Positions 17,468 to 27,008 of a stretch of 64,000 bases of DNA are shown piece by piece; the first letter of the stretch is position 1; each line of letters starts with the position of its first letter. Position numbers and translations under genes: made by a program. Source of the DNA: Mucilaginibacter phenanthrenivorans. GTDB lineage: Bacteria; Bacteroidota; Bacteroidia; Sphingobacteriales; Sphingobacteriaceae. The stretch is taken from positions 1-64,000 of the forward strand of contig NZ_JAHVAP010000011.1 in the NCBI RefSeq assembly GCF_024721155.1. The letters run 5' to 3'. Below the pieces are notes generated by a model that saw only the letters and a list, made by a program, of their open reading frames with translations, had not been told where the DNA came from and ran no database searches.

Positions 17468-18792
17468 TATTTTCCGGGTCCGCTCACTTTATTTACTACC
17501 CAGTTGCCAACCTTTATACCCTGTGCAATACCATTATCAATTGCATCCATAAAGTGGATGCCACCCCAAAACCTTGAAATAGCAGCTTCTTTTGCAGCCT
17601 GGTTGAATGAATTGAAATGTCTCGGCGGGATTCCGAAATGGATCTCAACATTATCGGTATATTTAAAATTATCGCCAAAATAATGGGTAAGTATTACCGC
17701 TGATGTTGTTGAAACCACTGAATGCCCGCTGATATATTCAGGGAAGGGCGGAGTTTGTAATAATGGTTTCCAATGCGGGTCAATATACATCCGGATAGCA
17801 GTTTCCGGTCTGATTCGGTTTGTTCGGTATTTATCTTCCCAACAGCAAATAAAACAATCCATAAGGCCTATAGCAACTACGGTATTTACCTCAACTGTTT
17901 TGGAAAAGCTGGCTTTAGCCTGGTTACATGCAATGGCGGTTATCCCCATCCAGTGTGCCCCCGGCGAGATTTTTTTTAAACCGATCAGCATGTGCCCGTC
18001 ATTTTGAACCGCAAACGGATTGCAATCCCAAAAGTTGGCAATGTTCTTTTCTTCCTGCGTTAAGCCGTTACCGCTTTTGGTATAGCTTAATTGCAGGAAC
18101 TTATAAAAGGTAGAATTTTTATCGGTAGAGAACGGGATCGGCGGATCAGGAACAAATTGTGAAGCTGAATCCAGCGTCAGGGTGCGTACGGTATTAAAAT
18201 AAGGCTCAACGGGCACCATGTAAGCGGGCGGGGTTAAATCCCAGCTTCCCGGTGTGTGTTTAAGTTTGTAGCGCGGGTAGTTGCTGATCTTTCGGTAGCC
18301 ATCAGCTTTGGCATAAGCCAGGATCTTTTTGCTGATAAATTTGGCATAACTTTTAGAGCTGTCAATCACCTCATCGCTGAAACCTATCCTCCGGCACGAA
18401 TCTAAAAAAGCATCCTCGTATTTATTCACCAGGCTACCTGATGGCTGCAGCTTCCCGGCGGTTTCGTACATGGCCAATACCGTGCTTAACTGGTAATTAT
18501 AGCCCGAAGTTTTGGGGGCAGCTATAACCGGGTATTGATTCAATATGCCACGCATGCCTTTTACCTGCTTGTCGTTTCTAGCTAAAACCTCGTATCCGGC
18601 TAAACAAGTGTAAGCAAAAAAACGAGCGGCCAGTGGCGGGTTGGTCACATCATGGATCATTACGTCAGTCATGTTGCTGATCACCTTGCCTACATCGGCA
18701 TTGGTTAATTTCGGTTCTGTTTTCTTACGGCAACTGCCGAATACTATAACTAAGCTGAACAGCAGTATTATTATAAAATAATTTCTTTTCAT
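17467..18792 (-). CDS. Vanadium-dependent haloperoxidase-type PAP2 lipoprotein
   Basis: This 441-residue lipoprotein (lipobox FGSC near residue 21) contains the three vanadate/phosphate-binding motifs in order: K321-x6-R328-P329 (KYRTNRIRP), S355-G356-H357 (EYISGHS), and S406-R407-x5-H413 with Asp416 (SRFWGGIHFMD). Order and spacing match vanadium haloperoxidases, which share this active site with PAP2 acid phosphatases, so either halide oxidation or phosphatase activity is possible. The long N-terminal helical region also fits haloperoxidases. It starts 5 bp after the ASPIC/UnbV gene and overlaps the next gene by one base. Such enzymes oxidise halides with hydrogen peroxide, and a role in modifying a polysaccharide or its phenolic partners is speculation. 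Confidence 0.85.
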   Translation of the reverse strand: MKRNYFIIILLFSLVIVFGSCRKKTEPKLTNADVGKVISNMTDVMIHDVTNPPLAARFFAYTCLAGYEVLARNDKQVKGMRGILNQYPVIAAPKTSGYNYQLSTVLAMYETAGKLQPSGSLVNKYEDAFLDSCRRIGFSDEVIDSSKSYAKFISKKILAYAKADGYRKISNYPRYKLKHTPGSWDLTPPAYMVPVEPYFNTVRTLTLDSASQFVPDPPIPFSTDKNSTFYKFLQLSYTKSGNGLTQEEKNIANFWDCNPFAVQNDGHMLIGLKKISPGAHWMGITAIACNQAKASFSKTVEVNTVVAIGLMDCFICCWEDKYRTNRIRPETAIRMYIDPHWKPLLQTPPFPEYISGHSVVSTTSAVILTHYFGDNFKYTDNVEIHFGIPPRHFNSFNQAAKEAAISRFWGGIHFMDAIDNGIAQGIKVGNWVVNKVSGPGK

Positions 18793-18797
18793 CGCTT

Positions 18798-21700
18798 TTA
18801 TTCTTGTTTGTATGCTTTCATCTTCCCTTTATCCAAACTAAAAAGCAAAACATTATTTAATTGCAGCACATTTCGCACATCTCCCCATATATTAAACCCT
18901 GACTGTTGCTGATTGATGTACCTGTAATTACCTTTCCCATCGCCTTTAAGCAGCACGCCGTAATTGGCGTCATATTTCCCAAAGCGAATGCGGGCATGGT
19001 TGATGTTACCACAAAGCAGTAAATCTTCGTTGCCATCATGGTCATAATCAAGTGTGGTTATGGTATATACCGGGGCGTATTGAGCCTGCAAGGGCAATGT
19101 AATTGGGTGTAATTTGCCTTGTGCATTACTGATAAAGCAGGCCGTTGCCAGGTAATTAGCGGTTAACTTCTTTGCATCCTTCATTTCTTCAGGTGTGAAG
19201 ATCTTATCAAGCGTGGCGTCGGCGTAGCTTTTATAATCAGGGAAACGGGGTCGCATTATGCTCATCTGGTCAAGCAATTCATCCCGGGTCACATAGGGGT
19301 AGCTTTTATGCTGGATGTAAAAGCTCAGGAGCGGGTCTACCGATCCGTTATCATCAAAATCCTTATACAGCATTTCGGCAGGTTCGGTATCGCTTGCCCG
19401 GCACTGTGTATTTAAGCCCAGGTTACCTGCAATTAAATCAGGGTGTCCGTCATGATTAATATCGCTTACGCTGATACAGTTCCACCAGCCTGCGTACTTT
19501 TTATCAAAATACTTTGTCGTGGCATCGGTCAATTTTCCGTTAGCGTTTTCAAAAACGGTGATCGGCATCCATTCGCCAACCACAACCAGGTCGGGCTTTT
19601 TATCGCCATTCATATCAACCCAGGCGGCATCGGTTACCATGCCTATGTTTTTTATTGCCGGGTTATATTTTGCTGTTTCATCCGTAAAATGGCCCTTACC
19701 ATCGTTGATCAAAATATAACTTTGCGGTGCTTCAGGGTATCTGCCCGGGATCACCCTGCCGCCAACAAAAAGATCAGGGAATCCGTCACCATTAATATCT
19801 GCCATTTTCACACAGCTTTTACTGCTGAGCATTTTTGGCAGCGCACCTTTTGCTTCGGTAAAGTTGCCTTTGCCATCATTCAGGTAAAGCCGGTCCTGCA
19901 GCAATGCATCACCAGGTTTATAGTCGGCATATCCCCCGGAAGCCACGTAAAGATCAAGCTTGCCATCGCCATTGGCATCAAAAAATATTGCTGCGGCATC
20001 TGTACTGTTTTTGTCGGCTAAAAAAGCTGGTGTTGCTTTAGCTGTAAATTTCAGCCCTTGTTGCTGAATGTAAAGCATTCCAGCAATCCCGTCATGTGCA
20101 CCAACGTACACATCTTCCAGTCCATCGCCGTTTACATCGCCTTTTGCAGTAATGGCTCCGGAAAAAGAAATGGGGTTAACCATCAATGGCTGCCGTTTAA
20201 AATCGTTGGTTGTATTTTCCGCTTCCTTTGACGCTATAGGCGACTGAACCTCTTTAAATATGGGTTTTATTTGTTTTTGGCTGATGTTGGCAGCTGTTGC
20301 GTCTTTTTCATTTAAGGTAAGCAATTGATCAGCTTTTACTTTTTGAATTAATTGCGATTTACCCCGCTGCCAGGTAATTCTTAAAGAATCAAGTTCCTTA
20401 TCCTTCCCAAGCCCAAAGTGCAGTACAGGAGATACGCTTGACTGAAAACCACGGGTCGGCATTTGCTCCAGGTATTGGGTTTTATTGCCTTTGTAAATAA
20501 TAACCTTTGCCCCTATCCCCTGTGTATTGGCATCGTCGCCCTTTAAATTAATGGATAAATAATGGTTATTGTTTTGTTTTACCGCCTGGTTTTCATAAAC
20601 AAAAGCCGCCTGGTTTATATTGTTTACCACCAGGTCCAAATCGCCGTCGTTATCCAGGTCGGCATAGGCCGCACCATTACTGTTTGATGATTTGGCAACT
20701 CCCCATTGTTCACTGGTATTTGTAAAGGTTGAGTTACCATTGTTCTTAAAGAAATAGCTTTTTACCTCTGATGAGGGCATTTTATCCACAATGTTTAATA
20801 AATCCTGCCGCATTACTCTTCTGTCGCGCAGGTTATCACCCATATACTTTAAAAAATCCATATTGGTATAATCGCGGGTGTAACCGTTGCTTACAAAAAG
20901 ATCCTTCCAGCCATCATTATCATAATCGGCAAATAGCGGCGACCAGCTCCAGTCGGTATTGGAAACGCCAGCCAATTGGCCAATCTCGCTGAACGAATTA
21001 TTGCCATTATTTACATGAAGCATGTTGCGCATGTACTGGTAATAAAAACCTACCCGTAGGTTCAGGTCGAACGAATCGTAATTATCTGCTCCGAATAGCA
21101 GTTTCTGGCGTTTGTTATCTTCGGGGAGCATGTCCAGCGTATAAATATCGGGCCTGCTGTCATTATTTATATCGGCAATATCATTGCCCATTGAGTAAAA
21201 AGAGGTATGCCCAACCTGTTTTTGAAGCTGATCTGTAAACCCACCTTTACCATTGTTAATATACAACCTGTCGGGCACGTTATAATCATTGGATACGTAA
21301 ATATCCGGCCAGCCATCCCCGTTTATATCGGCAATTCCGGCAGCTAAACCGTAAGATAAAGAGGTATTGACGATACCTGCCTGCGCAGTGATATCCGTAA
21401 AATGCCCATTGTCATTCCGCAACAACCTTACGCCCGATTCGGCATCAGTTTTGCTCATCATATCCTTAACAGAAATGTCATCAAGGCTACTAATACGTTG
21501 CCAGTTGTGGTTTACCAGCAGCAGGTCGAGATCGCCGTCCCTGTCATAATCAAAAAAGTAAGCCTGTGTACTAAACGATGGAAATCCTAACCCAAACTCA
21601 ACGGCCATATCCTTAAATTGCGGAACACCATTACTGTCATTCCCCTGGTTAATAAACAGTTGATTAATGCGCTTTTCGCCTTTTAGCTTCCCCGAGTAAC

Positions 21701-22163
21701 ATACATAAATATCAAGCTTTCCATCTCCATTAACATCGGCCATAGTTACTCCTGTTTTCCAGGGGCCTGGGCGGCCGGCTACCCCAGCTGGTTCAGTAAT
21801 ATCTTTAAACTTCATGTGGCCCTGGTTCAGGTACAATTTATTATCGGTCATGTTACCGGTAAAGTAAATGTCCTGCAGCCCATCGCCATTCAGGTCGCCA
21901 ATTGCCACACCGCCCCCGTTATAAAAATATTCATACATCAGCACGTTGGTATTCAACCCCTCTGTTAATGTATTGGCAAAATCAATATGGGTCTGCTCGG
22001 CTGGCAGTAACTTAAACAAGGTGTCTGCAGACTCGCCTTTTGAGCCGGATGACTTGCACCCGCAAAAGGCGATGCTCACACCCAAACAAAGCGCTAAAAA
22101 GTTGAATTTGTTATTAACCGATGCCAATAAACTGGCAGCGGTATTTCTGGTAGATTTACCCAT
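18798..22163 (-). CDS. Large FG-GAP/VCBS repeat lipoprotein with ASPIC/UnbV domain
   Basis: This 1121-residue lipoprotein (lipobox FCGC at about 33-36) has two series of FG-GAP/VCBS blades with calcium-type loops: GDLNGDGLQDIYF, DVNGDGKLDIYV, DYDRDGDLDLLL, DINGDGWPDIYVS and DLDNDGDLDLVV. They flank an ASPIC/UnbV domain (about 560-625, GIGAKVIIYKGNKTQYLEQM then LHFGLGK). CRTAC1-like proteins of this plan are common beside SusCD in Bacteroidota, but no function is established. Calcium-dependent binding of a polymer or partner is the usual guess. The gene is 27 bp after the GH35 gene and 5 bp before the haloperoxidase gene. Confidence 0.85.
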   Translation of the reverse strand: MGKSTRNTAASLLASVNNKFNFLALCLGVSIAFCGCKSSGSKGESADTLFKLLPAEQTHIDFANTLTEGLNTNVLMYEYFYNGGGVAIGDLNGDGLQDIYFTGNMTDNKLYLNQGHMKFKDITEPAGVAGRPGPWKTGVTMADVNGDGKLDIYVCYSGKLKGEKRINQLFINQGNDSNGVPQFKDMAVEFGLGFPSFSTQAYFFDYDRDGDLDLLLVNHNWQRISSLDDISVKDMMSKTDAESGVRLLRNDNGHFTDITAQAGIVNTSLSYGLAAGIADINGDGWPDIYVSNDYNVPDRLYINNGKGGFTDQLQKQVGHTSFYSMGNDIADINNDSRPDIYTLDMLPEDNKRQKLLFGADNYDSFDLNLRVGFYYQYMRNMLHVNNGNNSFSEIGQLAGVSNTDWSWSPLFADYDNDGWKDLFVSNGYTRDYTNMDFLKYMGDNLRDRRVMRQDLLNIVDKMPSSEVKSYFFKNNGNSTFTNTSEQWGVAKSSNSNGAAYADLDNDGDLDLVVNNINQAAFVYENQAVKQNNNHYLSINLKGDDANTQGIGAKVIIYKGNKTQYLEQMPTRGFQSSVSPVLHFGLGKDKELDSLRITWQRGKSQLIQKVKADQLLTLNEKDATAANISQKQIKPIFKEVQSPIASKEAENTTNDFKRQPLMVNPISFSGAITAKGDVNGDGLEDVYVGAHDGIAGMLYIQQQGLKFTAKATPAFLADKNSTDAAAIFFDANGDGKLDLYVASGGYADYKPGDALLQDRLYLNDGKGNFTEAKGALPKMLSSKSCVKMADINGDGFPDLFVGGRVIPGRYPEAPQSYILINDGKGHFTDETAKYNPAIKNIGMVTDAAWVDMNGDKKPDLVVVGEWMPITVFENANGKLTDATTKYFDKKYAGWWNCISVSDINHDGHPDLIAGNLGLNTQCRASDTEPAEMLYKDFDDNGSVDPLLSFYIQHKSYPYVTRDELLDQMSIMRPRFPDYKSYADATLDKIFTPEEMKDAKKLTANYLATACFISNAQGKLHPITLPLQAQYAPVYTITTLDYDHDGNEDLLLCGNINHARIRFGKYDANYGVLLKGDGKGNYRYINQQQSGFNIWGDVRNVLQLNNVLLFSLDKGKMKAYKQE

Positions 22164-22190
22164 TAACTACGTTGAATTAGGAACATAAAT

Positions 22191-25145
22191 CTAAAACTTT
22201 TCTGTGATAATATCTCGGCTGGCTTTTATCTCGGCCTCAATCTTTATTTTCTCCGGGGTTTTACCATCTTCATCATAAACAACAATACTATTAAGCCCTT
22301 TTTTGAGCCAGCTTTCGGGCATGTACATGCTTTTAACGGGGATCTTTTCAGGATAGCGGCCTATATTATAGCCGTTTATCCATACTGAGCCATGCCCCAG
22401 ACCTTCAAAAGTTACACGATACATGCTTTTGCTATTGGTGTTGATATTTGCGAGGATGAAGGTGCTTTTAAAAAATTGAGGGCGATCAAACTTATCCGCA
22501 GCGGTTAAAGTCCTCCAGCCTTGCGAAGTTGTATAATCACCGGGGCCGCCCTTCATGCTCCAATTGGTTAAGGCTATGCGGCTTTTATCGTTATACACAA
22601 TTTCAACCGGTTTGCTGATGCCGCCTTCGCCATCGGTGTTCTCAATTAAAAGGGTAACTAAATTAACGCTGTCCTTTTTAAGTAAGCCGTCAAGCGTCAA
22701 TGAAAATGAAATATCGTATCCGTTCTGCCTCAAAACGCGTTTGCCATTTACAAATATTATGGCATTATCATCAATCCCACCAAAATCCAACGCCGATGGA
22801 ACATGGTCCGCATCATAAGGAATTTTGGCCTGGAACCAGGCAAACCCACTGTGCTTATCAAATGCATCAACTCCAATTTTATATGTTGTTGCACTGGTTA
22901 GGTCCTCTGGTATTTTAATCCTCCCGGGCATTTTAGTCATGCCTTTTATGGTTAACATTTTCCAGTTTGTAATATAATCACCATCCTTGCTTTTCTGCAG
23001 GTAAACTTCATCCATTAATCCCTTTGCTCCAACGTCCTGAAGCGAACCCAGGTAATTAAAAAGTTTATCGCGGCCGTCATGTGCGGTAAATACAGCCAAC
23101 TGGTGCTGCCCTCCCTTTAAATTAAATTTCAGGTCGTTATTATGAATATAGCCGGAAGCTACCTGCTCACCATCAACAAATACGGTTGCCCTGTCGCCGC
23201 CTTTTTTTACCTTCAGCACATATAATCCGGGGTCAATAACTGTAAAAGAAGTACGGTACCATGCATCGGCAGTAAGATCATTATCTGCGCCCATCTGCAG
23301 TGCATTTTTACTTTTAAGCCATGATTGATCATTAAAATTTAAGCCAGCGGCAGCCGAAGCATTTTTAACCTGCCATTGAGCGCTAAACGGAACACTTTCT
23401 TCGTGCTTTATTTTGGCATAAACGCTTTTTAATATTGTTTTACCCAGTCCTTCACCAAAAGCAATAGAAGGGTATTGGTCCTTTTGTTCCCAAAAATGTT
23501 CTGTTTGCAGCTGGATCTGTTTATTTACGAATGATGCCTGCGCTAAATATTCAGGCCCGGTAATTACGTAGTTTTTTCCTTTTACATCTGTAAACCAGGT
23601 ACGATCGGCAAGCTTGCTGCTTACAGCTAATACCCTTATGGTTTGTGTTTTTGATTTAAATGTATAAGTAACGGGGGCATTTTCATCAAAGATAACACTT
23701 AATGCCGTATTGCTGCCGTTAGCTGTAAAAGCGCTTTTACCCTCTAAAAGCTTAACAGGTGCAACGGTTGAGAATTTTAAATATCCTGCCGATTTCGGTT
23801 CGCCGTAGACAACTAGTGTAGTGGTGTTGCCTTGCTTACCGGTGCCAAGAATCCTTACAACAGACCAATCAAGCTTTACACCTGTTGCTATATTGTAGTT
23901 ATGTACCAGGTGGAAGATCTCGCCTGGCGCTAATTCTATTTTCTGCTTTAAGTTGTCTTCTATTTTAAGTTGAACCGAAACACTGTTTTTACCGGGATTA
24001 TCCACAAAAACAATATCACCGTTATTGCTATGACGGCCATTTACTCTTAATGCGCTATCTGCAACAACGCTGTTATAAACAGCACCCGCATCCTGGCTGT
24101 TTTCCAGAATTTGCTGAAAAGAGCGGGCAAAAAATGCGTTCTTTTTAAATTGATAATAAATCGGGCGTAAGTCGCCTGTTTGTCCTACTGCTGCGCCATA
24201 ATCATATGATGCTGCATCTTCGTTATTGTTTGTATAGCCAAAATTGGTGCCGCCATGCGCCATGTAATAATTGTAACCATTACCGCCATGGGCGATAATT
24301 TTCCAGGTACGGCGGCCATACGTATCGGCATCTTCCTGCGAAGAGCCATAATAATTATACCATACCGACCAAAATTCAGTGCTGAACCATGGGTTGGGTC
24401 TGTTGGGATCATCCAGAGACAGCTTATTTCCGGCGGGGTCGCTGCCATGGTGCAAACCGCTAAAAAAGTAGGGCACCTGTAAACCCAGTGATAAGGCTTT
24501 GCTTTGTAAATGTTTAAAATATTCGTTTGGCATAGCTGTTCCCCAGCCAAGCGGATGTTCATTCTCTAACTGAACCATTACTACAGAACCGCCATGATTA
24601 ATTTGGTTGTTTGCAACTATCGGGATCAGCTTATCAAAAAAGCGATCCGTGTATTTTTCAAACGCAGCATTAGGGCTGCGGGCAACCAGGTCATCTTTAA
24701 ATCTCAGCCAAATCGGGTAACCGCCAAAGTCCCATTCTGCGCAGTAATACGGCCCAACACGTGCAATTGCGTACATATCCAGTTTCTTCACCAATTTCAG
24801 AAAGGCATCCAGGTCATGATCTCCCGAAAAATCAAAAACGCCTTCTTTAGGCTCATGAAAATTCCAGAAAAGATAGATCTCGATACAATTAAACCCTGCT
24901 CTTTTTAACCGCAGCAAACGATCGTACCAAAGCTGGTGCGGAATGCGGGCATACTCCAATCCTGCTGATACCAAAAATGTTCGTTTACCATTTATTATAA
25001 ACCCCTTTGAATCAAAATCGATGCTTGATTTTGCCGCAGTTGCAGCCGGGAATATATGATCGTTAGATTGTGAAAAAGCCACATTAGCTTTAGCAGTTAA
25101 CAAACAGATTAGAGCGATTGTGACGGTTAGTATTTTATTCTTCAT
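22191..25145 (-). CDS. GH35-family beta-galactosidase
   Basis: This 984-residue secreted enzyme has a signal peptide ending near AFSQ. The GH35 barrel is shown by GLEYARIPHQLWYDRL, WNFHEPKEGVFDFSG, RVGPYYCAEWDFGG, VQLENEHP (probable acid/base Glu196) and STEFWSVW (probable nucleophile Glu257). Several C-terminal beta-sandwich domains follow, including GHGSVWINGYNIGRYP near the end. GH35 enzymes release terminal beta-galactose from galactans or xyloglucan-type side chains. The gene starts downstream of the SusCD pair after a strong hairpin (25240-25270), which may lower its expression relative to susCD. Its substrate class fits the GH16 enzyme at the far end of the same operon if the target is a galactan, but a glucan is equally open. 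Confidence 0.92.
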   Translation of the reverse strand: MKNKILTVTIALICLLTAKANVAFSQSNDHIFPAATAAKSSIDFDSKGFIINGKRTFLVSAGLEYARIPHQLWYDRLLRLKRAGFNCIEIYLFWNFHEPKEGVFDFSGDHDLDAFLKLVKKLDMYAIARVGPYYCAEWDFGGYPIWLRFKDDLVARSPNAAFEKYTDRFFDKLIPIVANNQINHGGSVVMVQLENEHPLGWGTAMPNEYFKHLQSKALSLGLQVPYFFSGLHHGSDPAGNKLSLDDPNRPNPWFSTEFWSVWYNYYGSSQEDADTYGRRTWKIIAHGGNGYNYYMAHGGTNFGYTNNNEDAASYDYGAAVGQTGDLRPIYYQFKKNAFFARSFQQILENSQDAGAVYNSVVADSALRVNGRHSNNGDIVFVDNPGKNSVSVQLKIEDNLKQKIELAPGEIFHLVHNYNIATGVKLDWSVVRILGTGKQGNTTTLVVYGEPKSAGYLKFSTVAPVKLLEGKSAFTANGSNTALSVIFDENAPVTYTFKSKTQTIRVLAVSSKLADRTWFTDVKGKNYVITGPEYLAQASFVNKQIQLQTEHFWEQKDQYPSIAFGEGLGKTILKSVYAKIKHEESVPFSAQWQVKNASAAAGLNFNDQSWLKSKNALQMGADNDLTADAWYRTSFTVIDPGLYVLKVKKGGDRATVFVDGEQVASGYIHNNDLKFNLKGGQHQLAVFTAHDGRDKLFNYLGSLQDVGAKGLMDEVYLQKSKDGDYITNWKMLTIKGMTKMPGRIKIPEDLTSATTYKIGVDAFDKHSGFAWFQAKIPYDADHVPSALDFGGIDDNAIIFVNGKRVLRQNGYDISFSLTLDGLLKKDSVNLVTLLIENTDGEGGISKPVEIVYNDKSRIALTNWSMKGGPGDYTTSQGWRTLTAADKFDRPQFFKSTFILANINTNSKSMYRVTFEGLGHGSVWINGYNIGRYPEKIPVKSMYMPESWLKKGLNSIVVYDEDGKTPEKIKIEAEIKASRDIITEKF

Positions 25146-25239
25146 TAGATACTGGCAGTAGGGCTTTTTTAGAGCAATTATCTATATAATTAATGGTTGG
25201 TTATTTAACTATAAAAAACATGAACACCTGTTTAAAAAT

Positions 25240-25270
25240 AACAATCCCGGAAATCAGTTCCGGGATTGTT
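25240..25270 (-). terminator. Terminator/attenuator hairpin after susD (PUL-B)
   Basis: A perfect 13-bp stem AACAATCCCGGAA / TTCCGGGATTGTT with a 5-base loop is extended by outer AACACC/GGTGTT. On the minus strand it is followed by a T-rich stretch (TTATTTTTAAAC), as in an intrinsic terminator. It lies between susD and the GH35 gene, so it should partly separate their expression. Confidence 0.75.
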
Positions 25271-25293
25271 AAAGGTGTTTATATTATCCCGGA

Positions 25294-27000
25294 TTAATAT
25301 CCCGGGTTTTGTTCAAGTTTTGGATTTTTATCCCTGTCAGATTGTGGTATTGGCATCCAGTTCTGGTAATCTTTGTACGCATTGGTGAAAATTTTCACCC
25401 TGTTATAAATAAGCTTACCGGTCCCGGCCTCAATAGTTACCTGCATACCATACTCCGGTGTATTTAATACGCCGGTTGGGCCAGAGGTTATTTTCCACCT
25501 GCGGATGTCAAACCAGCGCTTATCTTCAAAAGCAAGCTCAATCCGGCGTTCCCTGTGGATATAATCGCGCATTAAGCCTTGCGACAAGCCAGGCTTAACA
25601 GCCGGACAATTTGAGCGTGCCCTTACCGCGTTAACTGCAGTATATACAGATGCATCAGGGCCAACAGCTTCATTTTGTGCTTCGGCATAACTAAGCAATA
25701 CTTCAGCATAACGATAGAAGATATAATTGGCCGAACTTGGCGGAGGTGAGGCGATACTGGCTTGCCCAAGTATGGCTTCATCCAGCGTTTTGCGGGCGTT
25801 ATAACCTGTATTGGTTATATCGCTTGTTGAACCAAGGTCAATCTGGTTGCTGCCACCTGTGCGGCTCTTAAAAATATCTCCCTGCCATTCAGACCCATCA
25901 AATATAATGGATTGATAAAAGCGCGACTCACGGTGCGTGTAAGGATGGGTATCATCATAACCAGATGCAGGGTCGGTAATCGGCAACCCATTGTCCATGG
26001 CGTAATCATCAACCAAGCCCTGTGTAGGTGCAAGGTTACCCCATGATTCCTGTACTCCGTTTACGTAAACCGGGCCTAAGTACCCTTCCCTGTGGCTCCC
26101 TTTAGCGGGAAGTGCATAGGCTTTTGCGAAAATGGTTTCGCTATTCCAGTTATTCTTGGTTAAAAACTGTTCGGCATAAGCACCTGTATCAATAGAAAAC
26201 AAGCTGTAGGTGTTTAAATCCATTACCTGTTTATTGGTTGCTGCTGCTTTTGCCCATTTGGAAACATCATTATTTGTATTAACCAGCGGGCTTGCTGCAA
26301 AAAGCTCCACCCAGCCTTTTAGGGTCAAGGCCGCACCTTTGGTTGCACGGCCGTTATCCTGCGGGGTTAATGGCAACGCTGCAGCAGCTGCATCACAATC
26401 AGCCTCAATAAATGCCAGCGTTTCGTCAATTGAGTTACGCGCGTAAAAAATTGCGTCGCCCTGGGTGGTGTTATCAAGCGGTATTTTAATAATTGGCACA
26501 CCGCCGTAGCTTTCAAATAATTGCATGTAGAAAAAGGCACGTAAATAAGTAACCTCAGCCACGCGTTCAGTATACCACGCCGCAGGGAAGTTTGCTTTAT
26601 TTTTTTCAGCTTGTTGTAAAAACACATTACATTTTCTGATGGCAGTATAGTTACCCTCCCAGCTCCACATATTTGCCGGCCCGAATGGCACATTGCTTGG
26701 ATTGATAGATCCTGAACGTACCGTACTCTGGCCATTCTCCCATGCAGCTCCGCAAAAGCTATTATCTGCATATTGTTCACTTAGCTGGTACTCGTTATTG
26801 ATATCAGGCAGCTGGTTGTAAATATCATTTACAAAAAGGTCAGCATTGCTTGATGTGCTAAAAGTTGCCGCATCTGTTAAAAAGCCTTTTGGGGGCACAT
26901 CTAAAAAGCTGTCGTGTTTACATGCGCTGATGCTTATTACCAGCATACCCAGTAAAAAAGCTTGTTTGTATTTTAAATATCTCTGTTTCATCGCTTTCAT
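25294..27000 (-). CDS. susD-like: SusD/RagB-family glycan-binding lipoprotein (PUL-B)
   Basis: This 568-residue lipoprotein (ISAC lipobox, then KHDSFLDVPPKG) has the SusD domains. Signatures are EAQNEAVGPDASVYTAVNAV and MRDYIHRERRIELAFEDKRW, and it ends NPGY. It is 8 bp after the SusC stop. The protein would lid the SusC barrel and select the PUL-B glycan at the surface. An ATG three codons in (MKQRYLKYKQ) is an alternative start. Confidence 0.95.
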   Translation of the reverse strand: MKAMKQRYLKYKQAFLLGMLVISISACKHDSFLDVPPKGFLTDAATFSTSSNADLFVNDIYNQLPDINNEYQLSEQYADNSFCGAAWENGQSTVRSGSINPSNVPFGPANMWSWEGNYTAIRKCNVFLQQAEKNKANFPAAWYTERVAEVTYLRAFFYMQLFESYGGVPIIKIPLDNTTQGDAIFYARNSIDETLAFIEADCDAAAAALPLTPQDNGRATKGAALTLKGWVELFAASPLVNTNNDVSKWAKAAATNKQVMDLNTYSLFSIDTGAYAEQFLTKNNWNSETIFAKAYALPAKGSHREGYLGPVYVNGVQESWGNLAPTQGLVDDYAMDNGLPITDPASGYDDTHPYTHRESRFYQSIIFDGSEWQGDIFKSRTGGSNQIDLGSTSDITNTGYNARKTLDEAILGQASIASPPPSSANYIFYRYAEVLLSYAEAQNEAVGPDASVYTAVNAVRARSNCPAVKPGLSQGLMRDYIHRERRIELAFEDKRWFDIRRWKITSGPTGVLNTPEYGMQVTIEAGTGKLIYNRVKIFTNAYKDYQNWMPIPQSDRDKNPKLEQNPGY

Positions 27001-27008
27001 ATTTTTAA

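Noticed and set aside
17467..18792. Plain PAP2 phosphatase call for the haloperoxidase-like gene
   Set aside because: The long N-terminal helical region and the exact KX6RP/SGH/SRX5H set with neighbouring redox-type gene favour the haloperoxidase branch, although phosphatase activity is not excluded.
19443..20021. 192-codon plus-strand frame inside the ASPIC/UnbV gene
   Set aside because: It is antisense to a strongly supported gene, and its composition mirrors the Asp-rich calcium loops on the other strand.
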